Assembly (NCBI GenBank): GCA_027569505.1
Contig: JAPDFF010000029.1
Location: forward strand, 241,701-305,700
Length of the DNA: 64,000 nt
Direction of reading: 5' to 3'
From: Chloridium humicola
Taxonomy: Eukaryota; Ascomycota; Sordariomycetes; Chaetosphaeriales; Chaetosphaeriaceae
Shown here one piece after another: positions 63,244 to 64,000 of this stretch. Position 1 is the stretch's first letter. Each line of letters begins with the position of its first letter. Below the pieces are notes generated by a model, which saw only the letters and a program-made list of their open reading frames with translations, was not told where the DNA came from and did no database searches. The translations under genes were made by a program, and so were the position numbers.

Positions 63244-64000
63244 AGGGGGAGTTTTGGGGCTGGGAGAGAAATGTGATGTGGATACGCGAGCGGGAAGTGG
63301 GAGGCCCGCACGCTGGGGAAATCCTGTCACGGGTTGAACCGTGAGGCGGTCATATGACCGGGCACGTGTAGATAGGTAGATAAGGCGCGGGGTTGAGCAC
63401 AGGCCAAGTTAGGGCGCCCCACTCGGGCTGGTCCCACACGCGCAGGGTATTCCCCCTGCGCCTGCGGGCTACTGTTGCTTCCATCCTCGTGCAACCTCAC
63501 AAGTCTTAGAGTACCCCCAAGTTCTGCACCACTGCCCATGACAAATCCCCTGCCGCTGCGTGTTGTCTAGCGATTTGGGCCCACTTTTCCTGGCCAACGA
63601 CTGTGGTTCTGTTGCGTAGTGGCACGTGACCGACCATACAGCGGTTTCATCCACCATCTTCTGCCCTGGCTTCTTTCCTCTAACAATAATAACAACAACA
63701 AGAAGATCGTCACTTTTGTCCACATTGCTATTGTTCCTGCATCAGGTTCCCGAATACTACATCAGCCCCACTTTTTCTGGCCTGCCACACGTCTATAGGG
63801 CGCTACTAGCCCTTTGAAATGGAGGGAGAGATAGTCCTCTATGTGTAGGACTAGCATCAAATCAAAACGCCTATAACGTATCTTATCAGCGAGTCGCACA
63901 TATCAGCGAGTCGCACACTCTCCACTACCCTACAAATACTATCCTCAATTGCAACACAACAATACTAAGAACTAACAATAATTACATCAGAAACAGCTGA
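63244..64000. other. Right-hand non-coding end of the window
   Basis: 757 bp without a recognised gene. It has a 14-bp perfect palindrome (CGGTCATATGACCG at 63347-63360) and, at 63884-63917, a 17-bp unit TATCAGCGAGTCGCACA twice in tandem. The latter, followed by a C/A-rich leader, resembles the 5' end of a pogo-type element whose ORF would start beyond the window. Confidence 0.4.

Overview
The window reads as nuclear DNA of a filamentous ascomycete (Pezizomycotina, most likely Sordariomycetes; the order is inference). The evidence is short spliceosomal introns of about 46-85 nt with GT-AG ends, Zn(II)2Cys6 regulators, a fungal rhodopsin-type membrane protein, a DUF7136-like secreted protein, and transposon copies carrying stop codons of the kind made by repeat-induced point mutation (RIP): TGG or CAG changed to TAG, CAA changed to TAA. 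No prokaryotic features are present.

Layout. 1-2.97 kb is a left repeat border: the 3' end of a 2EXR-domain gene, a Copia pol relic carrying a precise 274-bp LTR-like insertion, and a solo LTR. 2.97-41 kb is the gene-rich core. It holds a calpain-like protease, a small membrane protein, a membrane-anchored pepsin-fold protein without catalytic aspartates, twinfilin, an AAA+ ATPase, an intron-containing tRNA-Asp, an alpha-glucoside utilisation cluster at 18.0-28.3 kb (Zn2Cys6 regulator, MAL-type permease, GH31 alpha-glucosidase, second Zn2Cys6 regulator), a quinone-oxidoreductase-like MDR enzyme, a 7-TM rhodopsin-type protein, and a possible second metabolic group at 33.5-41 kb (anion MFS permease, thiamine-diphosphate enzyme, P450). 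41-58.1 kb is a layered transposon graveyard (DNA-transposon tail, solo LTRs, a Crypton/Ndc10-type tyrosine recombinase relic, Tad-like LINE ends, a Tc1 deletion derivative, a pogo N-terminus running into a 30-bp minisatellite, a RIPped chromodomain Gypsy element joined to a Copia relic). An intact 2EXR gene and a secreted DUF7136-like gene lie inside it. 58.9-61.9 kb holds a 4-TM protein and an ankyrin protein whose upstream flank is interrupted 43 bp before the ATG by a 1.34-kb Tc1 element. 63.2-64 kb is mostly non-coding.

How genes work together. The permease and the GH31 enzyme are divergently transcribed from a 1.67-kb shared region and are flanked on both sides by Zn2Cys6 regulators. 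This suggests uptake of an alpha-glucoside followed by intracellular hydrolysis under local control. I found no clearly new biological system. The best leads are the double-Asp-less membrane-anchored pepsin homologue, the GH31-based alpha-glucoside cluster with two regulators (one with a probable GC-AG intron splitting its zinc cluster), and several transposon-in-transposon insertions with exact target duplications. All exon boundaries were inferred by eye from splice signals and reading-frame continuity; no searches were run.
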